A stretch of DNA of 64,000 nt from Arthrobacter sp. SLBN-112 (GTDB lineage Bacteria; Actinomycetota; Actinomycetes; Actinomycetales; Micrococcaceae): positions 3,782,001-3,846,000 of the forward strand of contig NZ_VFMU01000001.1 in assembly GCF_006715225.1 (NCBI RefSeq), in the 5' to 3' direction. How positions within the stretch are numbered: position 1 is the first letter of the stretch; every line of letters starts with the position of its first letter. This document shows positions 16,647 through 27,717 of the stretch, one piece after another. The notes under the pieces were generated by a model. It was not told the origin of the DNA and ran no database searches. It saw only the letters and a list, made by a program, of their open reading frames with translations. The position numbers were made by a program, and so were the translations under genes.

Positions 16647-17342
16647 GTGCGACTTGTCATAGCCCATTGCTCCGTTGATTATGTTGGCCGGCTCAAAGCC
16701 CATCTCCCCCTCGCCACCCGGCTCCTGCTGGTCAAGGCGGACGGCTCCGTGCTGGTCCATTCCGACGGCGGTTCCTACAAGCCGCTGAACTGGATGAGCC
16801 CGCCGGCCACGCTGCGGGTTTCGTCCCCGGACGACGTGGACCTCGAACTTGGCGTGGTGGAGCAGTGGACCGTGCAGTCGGCCAAGACCGATGACCGGCT
16901 CATCATCAACATCCACGAGAAGATCACTGAGTCATCCCATGACCTGGGCGTGGACCCCGGGCTGATCAAGGACGGGGTGGAAGCGGACCTGCAGCGGCTG
17001 CTCGCTGAACAGATCGAGACGCTCGGCCAGGGCTACTCGCTCATCAGGCGCGAGTATTTCACCGCCATCGGCCCCGTTGACATCCTGGCGCGGGACGCTG
17101 ACGGTGCCACGGTGGCCATCGAGCTCAAGCGCCGGGGAGACATCGACGGGGTGGAGCAGTTGACCCGGTACCTGGAACTGCTCAACCGCGACCCCCTGCT
17201 GGCACCGGTGCGCGGAATCTTCGCGGCCCAGCAGATCAAGCCGCAGGCCAAGGTGCTGGCCAACGACCGCGGGATCGATTGCGTGACGCTGGATTACGAC
17301 GCCATGCGCGGCGTTGACGACAGCGAATCCCGCCTCTTCTAG
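16647..17342 (+). CDS. nucS: Mismatch-specific endonuclease NucS/EndoMS
   Basis: A 231-residue endonuclease of the MutSL-independent mismatch repair route used by actinobacteria and some archaea; it cuts both strands at certain mismatches. The N-terminal DNA-binding half starts [20 protein letters not shown]. The RecB-like nuclease half has [17 protein letters not shown] and [10 protein letters not shown], giving the D, ExK and QxxxY active-site residues. The protein ends ESRLF, like the sliding-clamp-binding tail shown to matter in Corynebacterium EndoMS. The GTG start fits the conserved N-terminus. Confidence 0.94.
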   Translation: MRLVIAHCSVDYVGRLKAHLPLATRLLLVKADGSVLVHSDGGSYKPLNWMSPPATLRVSSPDDVDLELGVVEQWTVQSAKTDDRLIINIHEKITESSHDLGVDPGLIKDGVEADLQRLLAEQIETLGQGYSLIRREYFTAIGPVDILARDADGATVAIELKRRGDIDGVEQLTRYLELLNRDPLLAPVRGIFAAQQIKPQAKVLANDRGIDCVTLDYDAMRGVDDSESRLF

Positions 17343-17648
17343 GTTTTCCTTTCCTGCTTAGGCATTTAATCGCCGGGCTTTGGCTGCACGCTTCTGAGAC
17401 ATCTGAATTTTTACCCAAATTTTGTCCTTTTTGTCCTCCGGGCCGTTGACCTGCGGGAATGGGCATGAAATTCTTATCTCAGTCTTTGTGTAGGTGTTTT
17501 TCATGCTCGCAAGACATGTTGCGAGCGCGAAGCTCCTGCAGCGCCGGACCTCCCTTTGGGACGAGGCAATCAGGATTCTTCTCGCGGAGTGACCAAGGTC
17601 GGCACGAGGTGTGCCGGTCTTAAAAAGTTCCACAATGAGGAGAAATAA
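17343..17648 (+). promoter_or_regulatory. Long structured leader and promoter region of the cold-shock gene
   Basis: The 306 bases between nucS and the cold-shock gene carry no other gene. A TTGACC at 17446-17451 with AATTCT 17 bases on is a weak promoter candidate. Two hairpins follow: GCTCGCAA-GACATG-TTGCGAGC (17505-17526, perfect 8-bp stem) and an 11-bp stem with two G-U pairs at 17595-17621, just upstream of the GAGGAG ribosome site. A long folded leader is typical of cspA-type messages, whose structure changes with temperature. Confidence 0.5.
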
Positions 17649-17852
17649 ATGGCACAGGGAACCGTCAAGTGGTTCAACGCTGAAAAGGGCTTCGGCTTCA
17701 TCACCCCGGATGACTCCGATGGCGATGTCTTCGTTCACTACTCCGAAATCCAGACCGGCGGCTTCAAGACCCTCGACGAGAACCAGCGCGTTCAGTTCGA
17801 AATCGGCCAGGGTGCCAAGGGCCCCCAGGCCACTGGCGTAACGCTGGTCTAG
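17649..17852 (+). CDS. Cold-shock protein (CspA family)
   Basis: A 67-residue single cold-shock domain that binds single-stranded RNA and DNA and melts RNA structure. RNP1 is KGFGFITPD and RNP2 is VFVHYSEI, and the start [18 protein letters not shown] is classical. A GAGGAG ribosome site lies 6 bases upstream of the ATG. A long structured leader precedes it and a strong terminator follows, so it is monocistronic. Confidence 0.96.
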   Translation: MAQGTVKWFNAEKGFGFITPDDSDGDVFVHYSEIQTGGFKTLDENQRVQFEIGQGAKGPQATGVTLV

Positions 17853-17884
17853 TACCGCCCGGCCGCCCACCGCGGCTGTCAGCG

Positions 17885-17926
17885 AAACAAATGGTCCCCG
17901 GCACAATTGCCGGGGACCATTTGTTT
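17885..17926. terminator. Perfect 19-bp bidirectional intrinsic terminator
   Basis: Two exactly complementary 19-base arms flank a CAAT loop. The GC-rich core (GGTCCCCGGCA) is bracketed by AAACAAA on one side and TTTGTTT on the other, so each strand shows a U-rich tail after a stable stem. It lies between convergent genes and can end both the cold-shock transcript and the long minus-strand transcript ending with the MprF-like gene. Confidence 0.85.
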
Positions 17927-18009
17927 ATGCCGCAATTGTTGCCACAGAAATACTGCATTTCCGGCAAACCGACCTGACGATTGCCGGGCCGTTCCCTGTT
18001 GATGCCGCG

Positions 18010-20616
18010 TCAGGTCACCAGTTTGCGGACCAGCCTCGCGCCCTGTGCCAGGGAAAGTCCGGGCAGGTACGCCCGGGTCAGCGCCCTGCCGATGGCTGGC
18101 AGGTGCAGCGGGTCCTGGTAGTACAGGTAGAGGGCGCGGTACTCCGGCTTGAACCGGGATTTGAAGGCCGCCAGGGAGCGGAAGCCGTAGACCGGCTCAA
18201 GCGCGTGGCCCACCAGGTCAAGGATCCTGACCAGGTTCTGCGCGCCCTCATCGGGAGCCTCCTGCCCTTGGTCACCGGGCCCACCGATTCCTTCGGTGCC
18301 TGTGCCCTCTGCGCCTGTTCCCCGTTCCGGCGGGCCATCGGGCCGGCTGGCCAGCGGCGACCCCGACAGGGAGATGACGTCCACCGAACCCCGCAATTCC
18401 AGCACGGCAGAGGCAATCAGGAATTCCATCACCCCTGGAAATCCCTCACTCCCCCGGCGCATGACGTCCAGCGTCCTGCTCACCAGCCGCCCGCCGTCGT
18501 ACACCGGCAGCCAACTGGTCACTCCATGGACGGCACCGCTGCCGTCCACGGCCAGGCAGCACAGGACTTCCTCGTCGTCGAGCTCGTCCACTCCCCCCAG
18601 CGTGAAGCCCATCTCCGGAACGGACTTGCCGGCCGCCCATTCCTCGGAGACTTCGCTCAGCCGTGACCGGAGCGTTGCGGGCAGCGAATGGTACGAACCC
18701 CAGACGGCATGGACCCCCAGCTTCGCGGCGCGGTTGAGGGCGGTCCTGACGTTCTGCCATTCCTTGCCCTTGAACTCAAGCTCGTTCAGCGCCAGCCGGG
18801 TCTCCTGGGCGACGGCCACACGGGAAAAGCCGCGTTCCCTCAGCATGGGCCACATGGTGTCATCACAGGAATACAGCGCCGGTATCAGAGCCTGGCTGCG
18901 GCAGTAGTCGAGGAACCCATCGGTCACCCGCTGCTCAGCCTTACGGTCACCGAACGCGCCGCCCAGGGTCAGGGCAACGGTCCCGTGCTGCTGGAACGCC
19001 ATGCCGCCTGCCCCGTCCGGGCTGAACCAGTACGTGTTGGGCTCCCAGAGGGCCATCCAGGACAAGGGGCCGCCGCCCTGGTGGAGCAGCTCCCGGGCAC
19101 GGCTGCGGTCCTGCCGTCCGAAGTGGAGCCCGTGGTGCCGCCCCACCAGGATCCACCACACCGCAGCCAGGGCTACGACCCAGAACACCGGGCCCGAGTA
19201 GGCAAACAGCAGTGCTTCGGCACTGTCGCGCTCGGGGAAGACCCGGCGGAACTGCTGCGGAATCGGCACCGGGACGTACTGCCGGGCCAACTCGGCGAAA
19301 AGGCCCAAAAGTCCGCCGTCACGGGACAGCCCGCCGGACCAGAACCAGGCCACGGTATAGGAACTGGCCAGGACAAGCCAGGTTCCGCAGATCACAGCCC
19401 CGAGCGTCCGCCGGGCGCCGGGACGCGTCTGGACGCGGAACTGCCGGCGGTTCAGCCACAGGACTACCGCCAGCAGGAGCGGGACACCCACGAGTGGCAG
19501 CACATGGGCGAAGGCGGAGGACAGGGGCGTTGCGTGCGTGCCCTGCAGGCGCGAAGGGACAAGGGCGAACAAGGCAAGGTAGACCGCCGCGAGGGCAGTG
19601 ACAGCCAACTGGATGGCCAGCGCAATGTTCAGTGCCAGCCGGCGGCCCCGGCGCATGCCGTCGGCGCAGATCAGCAGCAGGATGACCGGGACCACGGCCA
19701 GCGCCAGGCCGAAGGGTCCGGCGAATCCTGCCCTTCCCGTTTCCAGGCAGGTGGCGTCAACGGTGGCACCGCAGTTGAAAATCAATTCATTCAGCGTGGG
19801 CATCGGGCTTAGCACGACATCCCGCAGCAGTGCCAGCGGGCCGGTCGGCGCCCGCGTGATTCCGGTCAGGATGGGACCCACCGCAAACACGGCGACGGTC
19901 AGGGCCAGGAGGTTCCTGGTTTCCCGTCCGGTGGACCGGTGCCGGTGAAGCCTCCCCTGGTCCCCCTGGATCCACCAGCCGGCAAGGAGGCCAAGGAGGG
20001 CACCGATGAGGCCAATGACGGTTTCGGCGTGCCCCACATAGAGGACCAGCAGCAGGGAAATGGACAGCACCGCGGTGCGGAGCCGGCGCTGCCACAGCAG
20101 CGTGATCCGGGCACTGGCCGCCAGGCCCGCGGTGAGCACCGGGGCGTAGGGGCCGATGAGCCGGTCATCCACCATTGCGTCCAGCCAGCCGTCGCCCACA
20201 TACCCGGCCAGCTGGGTCACCAGGAGGAACACCGTGACGGCCGCGAACTGCCCGCCAAAGAACAGTCCGACGGCGGCCCGCCGGCCAAGTTTGCGCTCCG
20301 CCAGGCCCAGCAGCAGCACGATCATCAGCGACGCTGCAAGGTAAGCGAGCGGGTTGGTGGCGAAGAAGAGGCTGGTGAAAAGTGTCCACCACTGCCCGCC
20401 GCGCAGCCCGGGGCCGCTGACGGAGGCCAGTCCCAGGAGCTGCTCCGGCGGCCCGTCGAGGAAGCTTCCGGTCAGCGCCGCGGCGGCAAGGAAGGTTACA
20501 AGCACGCCCAGGGTGAAGGGCATGGACTTCAGCGTGAGCAGCGCCTGCCGGACTGCAGGGCGTCCGACGGCGGCCCACATCAGGGCGGTGGTACGGTCCG
20601 AGTTCCTGATGCTCAC
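18010..20616 (-). CDS. MprF-like aminoacyl-phospholipid synthase (rhomboid-like membrane domain plus DUF2156)
   Basis: An 868-residue protein. The N-terminal half has about 12 membrane helices; its first part resembles a rhomboid fold (LRGGQWWTLFTSLFFATNPL; GHAETVIGLIGALLGLLAGW) but without an evident GxSG catalytic serine. The C-terminal 350 residues are the DUF2156 domain of MprF/LysX-type enzymes, which transfer an amino acid from aminoacyl-tRNA to a membrane lipid (SWMALWEPNTYWFSPDG; FKSRFKPEYRALYLYYQDP). A Gly/Glu-rich insertion near residues 745-790 is unusual. The GTG start overlaps the TGA of the upstream esterase gene (GTGA), so the two are coupled. The lipid and amino acid are unknown. 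Confidence 0.8.
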   Translation of the reverse strand: MSIRNSDRTTALMWAAVGRPAVRQALLTLKSMPFTLGVLVTFLAAAALTGSFLDGPPEQLLGLASVSGPGLRGGQWWTLFTSLFFATNPLAYLAASLMIVLLLGLAERKLGRRAAVGLFFGGQFAAVTVFLLVTQLAGYVGDGWLDAMVDDRLIGPYAPVLTAGLAASARITLLWQRRLRTAVLSISLLLVLYVGHAETVIGLIGALLGLLAGWWIQGDQGRLHRHRSTGRETRNLLALTVAVFAVGPILTGITRAPTGPLALLRDVVLSPMPTLNELIFNCGATVDATCLETGRAGFAGPFGLALAVVPVILLLICADGMRRGRRLALNIALAIQLAVTALAAVYLALFALVPSRLQGTHATPLSSAFAHVLPLVGVPLLLAVVLWLNRRQFRVQTRPGARRTLGAVICGTWLVLASSYTVAWFWSGGLSRDGGLLGLFAELARQYVPVPIPQQFRRVFPERDSAEALLFAYSGPVFWVVALAAVWWILVGRHHGLHFGRQDRSRARELLHQGGGPLSWMALWEPNTYWFSPDGAGGMAFQQHGTVALTLGGAFGDRKAEQRVTDGFLDYCRSQALIPALYSCDDTMWPMLRERGFSRVAVAQETRLALNELEFKGKEWQNVRTALNRAAKLGVHAVWGSYHSLPATLRSRLSEVSEEWAAGKSVPEMGFTLGGVDELDDEEVLCCLAVDGSGAVHGVTSWLPVYDGGRLVSRTLDVMRRGSEGFPGVMEFLIASAVLELRGSVDVISLSGSPLASRPDGPPERGTGAEGTGTEGIGGPGDQGQEAPDEGAQNLVRILDLVGHALEPVYGFRSLAAFKSRFKPEYRALYLYYQDPLHLPAIGRALTRAYLPGLSLAQGARLVRKLVT

Positions 20617-21941
20617 CACTGCAGCCCCCACTGGGTGCCAAGGAACTGAAGGGCATCCGCGAACCGCTTGGACGAGGTGTCCCAGGAGTGGCCGGTGTGC
20701 TCCACCTCGTGCGCCTGCACGGTGAAGCCCGCAGCCTGCGCCGCATCGGCCAGCGTGTGGAGGTTCGCCACGAACTCGGGGTCGTTCCGGCCTGCGGTGA
20801 GGTACATGCCGCTGGACGCAAACCGTTGGTGTTTCATAATCTCCAGTGGAGTCTGCCTGGTGAATTCATCAGGGTTTCCGGGGAAGGCTGCGTCGATGGT
20901 CTTCTGCCGTTCCTTTGCAATGGCGGGCTCGGCCTCACTGGAAAAGGCGAGCACATCGGCGTAGATGTCGGGATGCCGTGTGCCCATCTGCACGGCGCAG
21001 GTGCCGCCAAAGGAGAACCCGCCCACGGCCCAGTGGCTGTGGTTGGTATCGACCGCCAGGGTGGAACTGATCCACTGCGGAACGTCCCGGGCGAGGTAGG
21101 TGTCCGCTTTGGCAATGCGGCTGTCCATGCACATGGTGTTGGCAGACTGCGAGCCATTGGGATCCGGGATGACCACCACCGGGGACACCCCGCCGTGTGC
21201 CGCGGCAAAGGAATCCATGTGGCCCCGGAGGGCTCCGCCGGTTAGCCAGTCCGCAGGCCCTCCCGGCTGGCCCGCCACCAGGACCAGTACCGGCAGTGCA
21301 GGTCGGTTCGATGCAAAATAGGCCGGCGGAAGGTAGATGTAGGCGTCGCGGGTGTTCATTCCGGACAAGGTCCCGGGGATCGCGGACTTCCGGACGACGC
21401 CCCCGGCCGGCAGCTCCCCCTCCGGCTTCCAGCCCTGGAGCGGTACGCCGTCAAATTGGCCCGGTGGACGCATGAGGTCCTGCTCGAGGACCGGGATCCG
21501 GGCCTGGGCCGTGCCGAGCAAATCGCTGACCGTCCTGTTCAGCCCGAAATAGGCGTTGATTTGGACCGCCGAGAGCAGCGCCACCAGCAGCGCCGCGAGG
21601 ATAGCTCCCCCGCGTGCGCCCCAGCTGGTCCGCGGCAGCCGGAGCAAGCCCAGGAAGACAGCAGCTACGCCGGGCACCAGCCACAGCAGGACGGGGTCCG
21701 GCAGGTCCTCGGGGAAGGTGGTGAAGATATTGATGAGCGCCCAGTGGACGGTACCCACCAGCGCAAAGGCAGCTGCCGCGGCGGTGAGGATGCGGGACGC
21801 CCATGCCGTGGCCCGGTGCGCCGGCGTCATGGAGGCGCGCCAGGGTGGCACCAGGAGGTAGGCTGCGCCGCCCATTCCCAATACCAGGACAGTTCCATAC
21901 AGTGGACCGTCCGTGAGCCGGATGTCTGAAAGCCAATCCAC
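20613..21941 (-). CDS. Membrane-anchored alpha/beta hydrolase (esterase D/antigen-85-like)
   Basis: A 442-residue protein with four N-terminal membrane helices (to about residue 135) followed by an extracytoplasmic esterase domain. The nucleophile elbow is AVGGFSFGGTCAVQMG, the acid is probably in LTAGRNDPEF, and the histidine is in VEHTGHSWDTS. The domain resembles the esterase/mycolyltransferase group. It is coupled by GTGA to the MprF-like gene. In Corynebacterium a lipid-aminoacylating enzyme is paired with an esterase, so a role in removing or remodelling aminoacyl lipids is a reasonable inference. Confidence 0.8.
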   Translation of the reverse strand: MDWLSDIRLTDGPLYGTVLVLGMGGAAYLLVPPWRASMTPAHRATAWASRILTAAAAAFALVGTVHWALINIFTTFPEDLPDPVLLWLVPGVAAVFLGLLRLPRTSWGARGGAILAALLVALLSAVQINAYFGLNRTVSDLLGTAQARIPVLEQDLMRPPGQFDGVPLQGWKPEGELPAGGVVRKSAIPGTLSGMNTRDAYIYLPPAYFASNRPALPVLVLVAGQPGGPADWLTGGALRGHMDSFAAAHGGVSPVVVIPDPNGSQSANTMCMDSRIAKADTYLARDVPQWISSTLAVDTNHSHWAVGGFSFGGTCAVQMGTRHPDIYADVLAFSSEAEPAIAKERQKTIDAAFPGNPDEFTRQTPLEIMKHQRFASSGMYLTAGRNDPEFVANLHTLADAAQAAGFTVQAHEVEHTGHSWDTSSKRFADALQFLGTQWGLQW

Positions 21942-21946
21942 GTCGG

Positions 21947-22378
21947 CTAACGCCAGGTCCCCACGCCTATCACCGGACCTGCTTCCAGCCAGGATGAGAG
22001 ACCCGTATAGGCGTCGAACTTCATGGCCAGGTGCAGGTCCTGCCCCTCATAGCGGAGTTCAACGATCACCACATCCGGCTGGACCTTGACGGCCTCAGCC
22101 TCCGTGGGTTTCCGGCGGCCCAGCAGCTCCAGTGAACTGCGCTTGAACGTGTACTTGGGGCGGACGCTCAAGGAGATGAGCCTGAACCATTCCAGGTCAT
22201 TGTCCTGATAACGACAAACCCCCATTTGCCAGCTGTTTCCAGCCAGGCGAATGGAGGCGTCCACCGTGCCGAGGGCACGCCGCAGGTTGAAGCGGCGCAC
22301 CCCCGAAAGGCACAGTGCGATAATCAGCAATCCGAAGGCGATTGCCAGTGCGATGAACGGAATACCCGGAGCGTCCAT
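21947..22378 (-). CDS. DUF2550 family membrane protein
   Basis: A 143-residue protein with one N-terminal membrane helix (FIALAIAFGLLIIALCLSGV) and a cytoplasmic beta-rich domain (NSWQMGVCRYQDNDLEWFRL; RRKPTEAEAVKVQPDVVIVE). DUF2550 genes follow atpC in many actinobacteria, as here, 10 bases downstream. Function unknown. The start MDAPGIPF places the membrane helix near the N-terminus; 17 in-frame codons upstream would overlap atpC. Confidence 0.85.
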   Translation of the reverse strand: MDAPGIPFIALAIAFGLLIIALCLSGVRRFNLRRALGTVDASIRLAGNSWQMGVCRYQDNDLEWFRLISLSVRPKYTFKRSSLELLGRRKPTEAEAVKVQPDVVIVELRYEGQDLHLAMKFDAYTGLSSWLEAGPVIGVGTWR

Positions 22379-22388
22379 CAAGGTCGTG

Positions 22389-22673
22389 CTAGCGGATCCC
22401 AGCGGTAGCCGAGCCGCCCATCTGGGCATTGTCGGCGACGATCACCACGCGGTTGTTGTCAACGGAGAAGAACCCGCCATCCACATCCACCGCAATACGG
22501 TCCCCGGACACCGGCTGGATGGCCAGTTCACCTTCGGCCAGGATCGCCAGCAGGGGCGAGTGGCCGGGCAGGATTCCGATTTCACCATCGCTGGTGCGGG
22601 CCTTGACCATCTTGGCCGCTCCGGACCACACGAAGTGGTCCGCTGCGACAATCTCAACCTCAAGCTCAGCCAT
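22389..22673 (-). CDS. atpC: F1Fo ATP synthase epsilon subunit
   Basis: A 94-residue epsilon subunit of the F1 stalk. The N-terminal beta-sandwich is complete (AELEVEIVAADHFVWSG, GEIGILPGHSPLLAIL, GGFFSVDNNRVVIVAD). It lacks the C-terminal helical hairpin that inhibits hydrolysis in E. coli (about 138 residues), which is usual for short actinobacterial epsilon proteins. It starts one base after the atpD stop. Confidence 0.95.
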   Translation of the reverse strand: MAELEVEIVAADHFVWSGAAKMVKARTSDGEIGILPGHSPLLAILAEGELAIQPVSGDRIAVDVDGGFFSVDNNRVVIVADNAQMGGSATAGIR

Positions 22674-22674
22674 A

Positions 22675-24186
<1,512 letters not shown>

Positions 24187-24211
24187 TTACGCGGAACCGA
24201 GGCGGTGGAGG

Positions 24212-25102
24212 CTACGACGCCAGGGCGTCGGCACCGGCAACAATCTCGGAGAGTTCCTGCGTAATTTCGGCCTGGCGGGCCGTGTTGCGCAGACGCGTGT
24301 ACTTCTTGATCAGGTCCGTCGCGTTGTCGCCTGCGGACTTCATCGCCCGCTGGCGGGCGGCGAGCTCGGAAGCTGCTGCCTGCAACATGGCTGCGAAGAT
24401 ACGGGATTCGATGTAGCGCGGGAGCAGGGCGCCAAGAACACGCTCCGTTTCCGGCTCGAACTCGTACAGCGGCAGGAGATCCGACTCGGACGCGGCCTGC
24501 TCTTCCACTACTTCAAGCGGGAGCAGGCGGATGACCGTCGGCTCCTGGGTGACCATGGACTTGAAACGCGTGTAGACAACGTGGATTTCGTCCACGCCGC
24601 CCTCTTCGAAGTCCGTTGCGAATTCTGCCAGCAGCGCTTCGCGGAGCTCACGGGCGGTTGCGAACTCTGGCGCGTCCGTCCCTCCGGTCCAGACCCGCGC
24701 GTACTCGCGGTTCCGGAAGTCGAAGTAGGCCTGGGCCTTACGGCCCACAAGGTAGGTCTTGACTTCCTTGCCTTCAGCGTGGAGCAGCTCGTTGAGACCT
24801 TCCGCCTGCTTGAGGACGCTGGCGGAGTAGGAACCGGCCAGGCCGCGGTCCGAGGTGATTACCAGGACGGCGGCACGGCGGATCTGCTCCGGTTCAGTGG
24901 TCAGCGGGTGGTCGATTTCGCTTTGGCTGGCGACAGCAGAAACGGCGCGCGTGATCGCGTTCGCGTAAGGCAGTGAAGCTGCTACGCGCGCACGGGCCTT
25001 CCCGATGCGCGAGGTAGCGATCAGTTCCATCGCCTTGAAGATCTTGCGCATCGACGTGGTCGAGCTGATCTTCTGGCGGTAGACCCGGATCTGGGCTCCC
25101 AT
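24212..25102 (-). CDS. atpG: F1Fo ATP synthase gamma subunit
   Basis: The rotor shaft of F1, 296 residues. Conserved ends are visible: [20 protein letters not shown] with the [14 protein letters not shown] helix, and the C-terminal [20 protein letters not shown] and [18 protein letters not shown] 72-base gap holding a perfect hairpin separates it from atpA; a 82-base gap follows before atpD. Confidence 0.96.
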   Translation of the reverse strand: MGAQIRVYRQKISSTTSMRKIFKAMELIATSRIGKARARVAASLPYANAITRAVSAVASQSEIDHPLTTEPEQIRRAAVLVITSDRGLAGSYSASVLKQAEGLNELLHAEGKEVKTYLVGRKAQAYFDFRNREYARVWTGGTDAPEFATARELREALLAEFATDFEEGGVDEIHVVYTRFKSMVTQEPTVIRLLPLEVVEEQAASESDLLPLYEFEPETERVLGALLPRYIESRIFAAMLQAAASELAARQRAMKSAGDNATDLIKKYTRLRNTARQAEITQELSEIVAGADALAS

Positions 25103-25130
25103 ACTTATCCTTTCCTAACATTCCGTGACC

Positions 25131-25163
25131 GGGTGTGCCGGGCCGTTGGCCCGGCACACCCGA
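25131..25163. other. Perfect 15-bp hairpin between atpA and atpG
   Basis: CGGGTGTGCCGGGCC pairs exactly with GGCCCGGCACACCCG across a GTT loop. It occupies nearly half of the intercistronic gap, 12 bases after the atpA stop and 28 bases before the atpG start. On the transcribed strand no run of U follows, so it is not a simple terminator. It could pause, process or protect the mRNA. Confidence 0.8.
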
Positions 25164-25174
25164 ATCATGCGGAA

Positions 25175-26812
25175 CTAGCGCTTCTGCTTGACGATCTTTT
25201 CCTGGTCGACTTCGCCCTCGGAGATAGCATCATGCTCCTCGTGGCCGGCGCCTACCAGGTGGTTGTCACCCTGGCCGAAGAAGCCCTTTTTGAAGTCGAC
25301 GATCGAGGACTTCAGAGCTGCAACAGTGTCGTCGTCCAGCACGTTGGTCTGGGCCAGCGTGGTGAGGATCGAGGACTTGTGGCGCAGGTGCTCCAGGAAC
25401 TCACCTTCAAAACGGCTGATGTCCTCGACGGGAACGTCATCCAGGTAGCCGTTGGTGCCGGCCCAGATGGAGACGACCTGGTCCTCGACCGGGAACGGCG
25501 AGTACTGGCCCTGCTTGAGCAGTTCCATCAGGCGGGCGCCACGCGTCAGCTGCTGGCGGGATGCTGCGTCCAGGTCGGATGCGAACATTGCGAACGCCTG
25601 CATATCGCGGTACTGCGCCAGGTCCAGCTTCAAGGTACCGGAGACCTTCTTCATGGACTTCACCTGGGCGGCACCGCCAACGCGGGAAACCGAAACACCC
25701 ACGTCAACAGCAGGGCGCTGGTTGGCGTTGAAGAGGTCGGACTGCAGGAAGATCTGGCCGTCCGTGATGGAGATGACGTTGGTCGGGATGTAAGCGGACA
25801 CGTCGTTCGCCTTGGTCTCGATCAGCGGCAGGCCCGTCATGGAGCCGGCACCGAGCTCGTCGGAGAGCTTGGCACAACGCTCCAGCAGGCGGGAGTGCAG
25901 GTAGAAGACGTCGCCCGGGTAGGCTTCGCGTCCCGGCGGGCGGCGCAGCAGCAGCGACACGGCGCGGTAGGCTTCGGCCTGCTTCGACAGGTCATCGAAC
26001 ACGATGAGGACGTGCTTGCCGCCGTACATCCAGTGCTGGCCGATGGCCGAGCCTGCGTACGGAGCCAGGTACTTGAAACCTGCGGGGTCGGAGGCGGGAG
26101 AAGCCACGATGGTGGTGTACTCCAGCGCGCCGTTGTCCTCGAGGGTCTGGCGGATGGCGGCAATGGTGGACGCCTTCTGCCCGATGGCCACGTAGATGCA
26201 GCGGACCTGCTTGGTCACATCGCCGGAAGCCCAGTTGGCCTTCTGGTTGATGATCGTGTCGATGGCGATGGCGGATTTACCGGTCTGGCGGTCGCCAATG
26301 ATGAGCTGTCGCTGGCCGCGGCCGATCGGGATCATGGCGTCGATCGCCTTGAGGCCGGTCTGCATCGGCTCGTGCACCGACTTGCGCTGGGTCACGCCGG
26401 GAGCCTGGAGCTCCAGGGCGCGTGTGGTCTCGGCCTTGATCTCGCCGAGGTCGTCGATGGGCATGCCCAACGGGTCAACGACGCGGCCGAGGAAGGCGTC
26501 ACCCACGGGGACGGACAGAACCTGTCCGGTGCGGTGCACTTCCTGGCCTTCTTCGATGCCGGTGAAATCACCGAGGACGATGACGCCGATTTCGCGGACG
26601 TCGAGGTTCTGGGCGAGGCCCAGGGTGCCGTCCTCAAAACGAAGCAGCTCGTTCGCCATGACCGAGGGAAGGCCCTCAACACGGGCGATGCCGTCACCAG
26701 CGGTGGTTACGCGGCCGACCTCTACGCGCTCTGCGTTTCCGGGTTCGTAGGACGCCGCGAACTCGTTCAGCGCATTACGGACGTCGTCGGCGTTGATGGT
26801 CAATTCGGCCAT
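25175..26812 (-). CDS. atpA: F1Fo ATP synthase alpha subunit
   Basis: The non-catalytic nucleotide-binding F1 subunit, 545 residues. It has the P-loop [15 protein letters not shown], the [20 protein letters not shown] segment, and the [19 protein letters not shown] signature region. The C-terminus carries a 30-residue charged extension ([20 protein letters not shown]), typical of actinobacterial alpha subunits; in mycobacteria the extension suppresses ATP hydrolysis. Confidence 0.97.
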   Translation of the reverse strand: MAELTINADDVRNALNEFAASYEPGNAERVEVGRVTTAGDGIARVEGLPSVMANELLRFEDGTLGLAQNLDVREIGVIVLGDFTGIEEGQEVHRTGQVLSVPVGDAFLGRVVDPLGMPIDDLGEIKAETTRALELQAPGVTQRKSVHEPMQTGLKAIDAMIPIGRGQRQLIIGDRQTGKSAIAIDTIINQKANWASGDVTKQVRCIYVAIGQKASTIAAIRQTLEDNGALEYTTIVASPASDPAGFKYLAPYAGSAIGQHWMYGGKHVLIVFDDLSKQAEAYRAVSLLLRRPPGREAYPGDVFYLHSRLLERCAKLSDELGAGSMTGLPLIETKANDVSAYIPTNVISITDGQIFLQSDLFNANQRPAVDVGVSVSRVGGAAQVKSMKKVSGTLKLDLAQYRDMQAFAMFASDLDAASRQQLTRGARLMELLKQGQYSPFPVEDQVVSIWAGTNGYLDDVPVEDISRFEGEFLEHLRHKSSILTTLAQTNVLDDDTVAALKSSIVDFKKGFFGQGDNHLVGAGHEEHDAISEGEVDQEKIVKQKR

Positions 26813-26837
26813 CTGCAGTCCCTGCTCTCCTGTTTGT

Positions 26838-26857
26838 GGTCACCGCAATCGGTGACC
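26838..26857. other. Perfect 8-bp hairpin between atpH and atpA
   Basis: GGTCACCG and CGGTGACC flank a CAAT loop in the 77-base gap, 25 bases upstream of the atpA start. It lacks a following U tract. It is the second intercistronic hairpin in this operon and lies near the atpA ribosome site region. Confidence 0.6.
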
Positions 26858-26889
26858 GGGGTTTCTATCAGTTTGGTGTGCTTGTCCGG

Positions 26890-27717
26890 CTAGCCGGCCA
26901 GCTGGCGTTGCAGTTCGCCCAGCTTGGTGAGAACCGAAGCGTCAAGCACTTCGTCACCGACCTGGACGCGGATGCCGCCAATGAGTGCCGGGTCAACGTT
27001 GACGTTGACCTTCAGTTCCCGCCCGTACAGGGCATTCAGGCCGGCCTGCAGGCGGGCAAGCTGCGTCTGCGTCAAAGGACGGGTCACGCTGACCGTTGCA
27101 ATCCAGCGCCGCTGCCGCTTGGCTGCCAGCTCGGCGAACCGCTGCACAAGCCGGGTGGGCTTGATGCCGCGGGGCTGGGTCACAGCCTGTGCAATGAGGA
27201 CTTTGGCTTCCTCACTGGCAGCGGGTACAAGCTTCTCGGCAAGCGCAACCTGGGCTGCACTGCTGGCCTGTGGTTCGGACAGAGCACGTTGTACCTCATG
27301 GCTGGAGGCAACAGCCTGGTTGAAGGAAAACAGATCGTTCTCCAGCTCTTCCAGGCCAGTGATTCCGGAGGCAGAAACGGCCGACTTGTTTTCAGCAACG
27401 GAAATGACCACCGTTGCGGCAAGAGTCTCGAGTGCATCGCCGATATCACGGGCGTTTGCCCAGCGTGAGCTGGCCAGTCCGCCTGCGATGTCTGCAGCAT
27501 CAGCGGAGACTTTCCCGCCAACCAGCTGCCTGACCAGCGCCGACTTTTCGTCACCGTTGCGGGACGGGTCAGTCAGGGCGCGGCGCAAGCCAGCCGAGCT
27601 GTCCACCATTCCCAGAATTCCGAAGAGTTCCTTTGCCAGCTGCAGCGACGCCGTCGGAAGCTTTGCTTCCAACTCCGCCAGCGCTGTTGCCAGCGATTCG
27701 CTCGATACGCCTGCCAT
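26890..27717 (-). CDS. atpH: F1Fo ATP synthase delta subunit
   Basis: A 275-residue OSCP/delta subunit of the peripheral stalk, the usual length for actinobacteria and longer than the E. coli protein (177). The C-terminal signature region reads TVSVTRPLTQTQLARLQAGL and then KVNVNVDPALIGGIRVQVGD. The start shares a base with the atpF stop (TAATG), so translation is coupled. Confidence 0.93.
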   Translation of the reverse strand: MAGVSSESLATALAELEAKLPTASLQLAKELFGILGMVDSSAGLRRALTDPSRNGDEKSALVRQLVGGKVSADAADIAGGLASSRWANARDIGDALETLAATVVISVAENKSAVSASGITGLEELENDLFSFNQAVASSHEVQRALSEPQASSAAQVALAEKLVPAASEEAKVLIAQAVTQPRGIKPTRLVQRFAELAAKRQRRWIATVSVTRPLTQTQLARLQAGLNALYGRELKVNVNVDPALIGGIRVQVGDEVLDASVLTKLGELQRQLAG

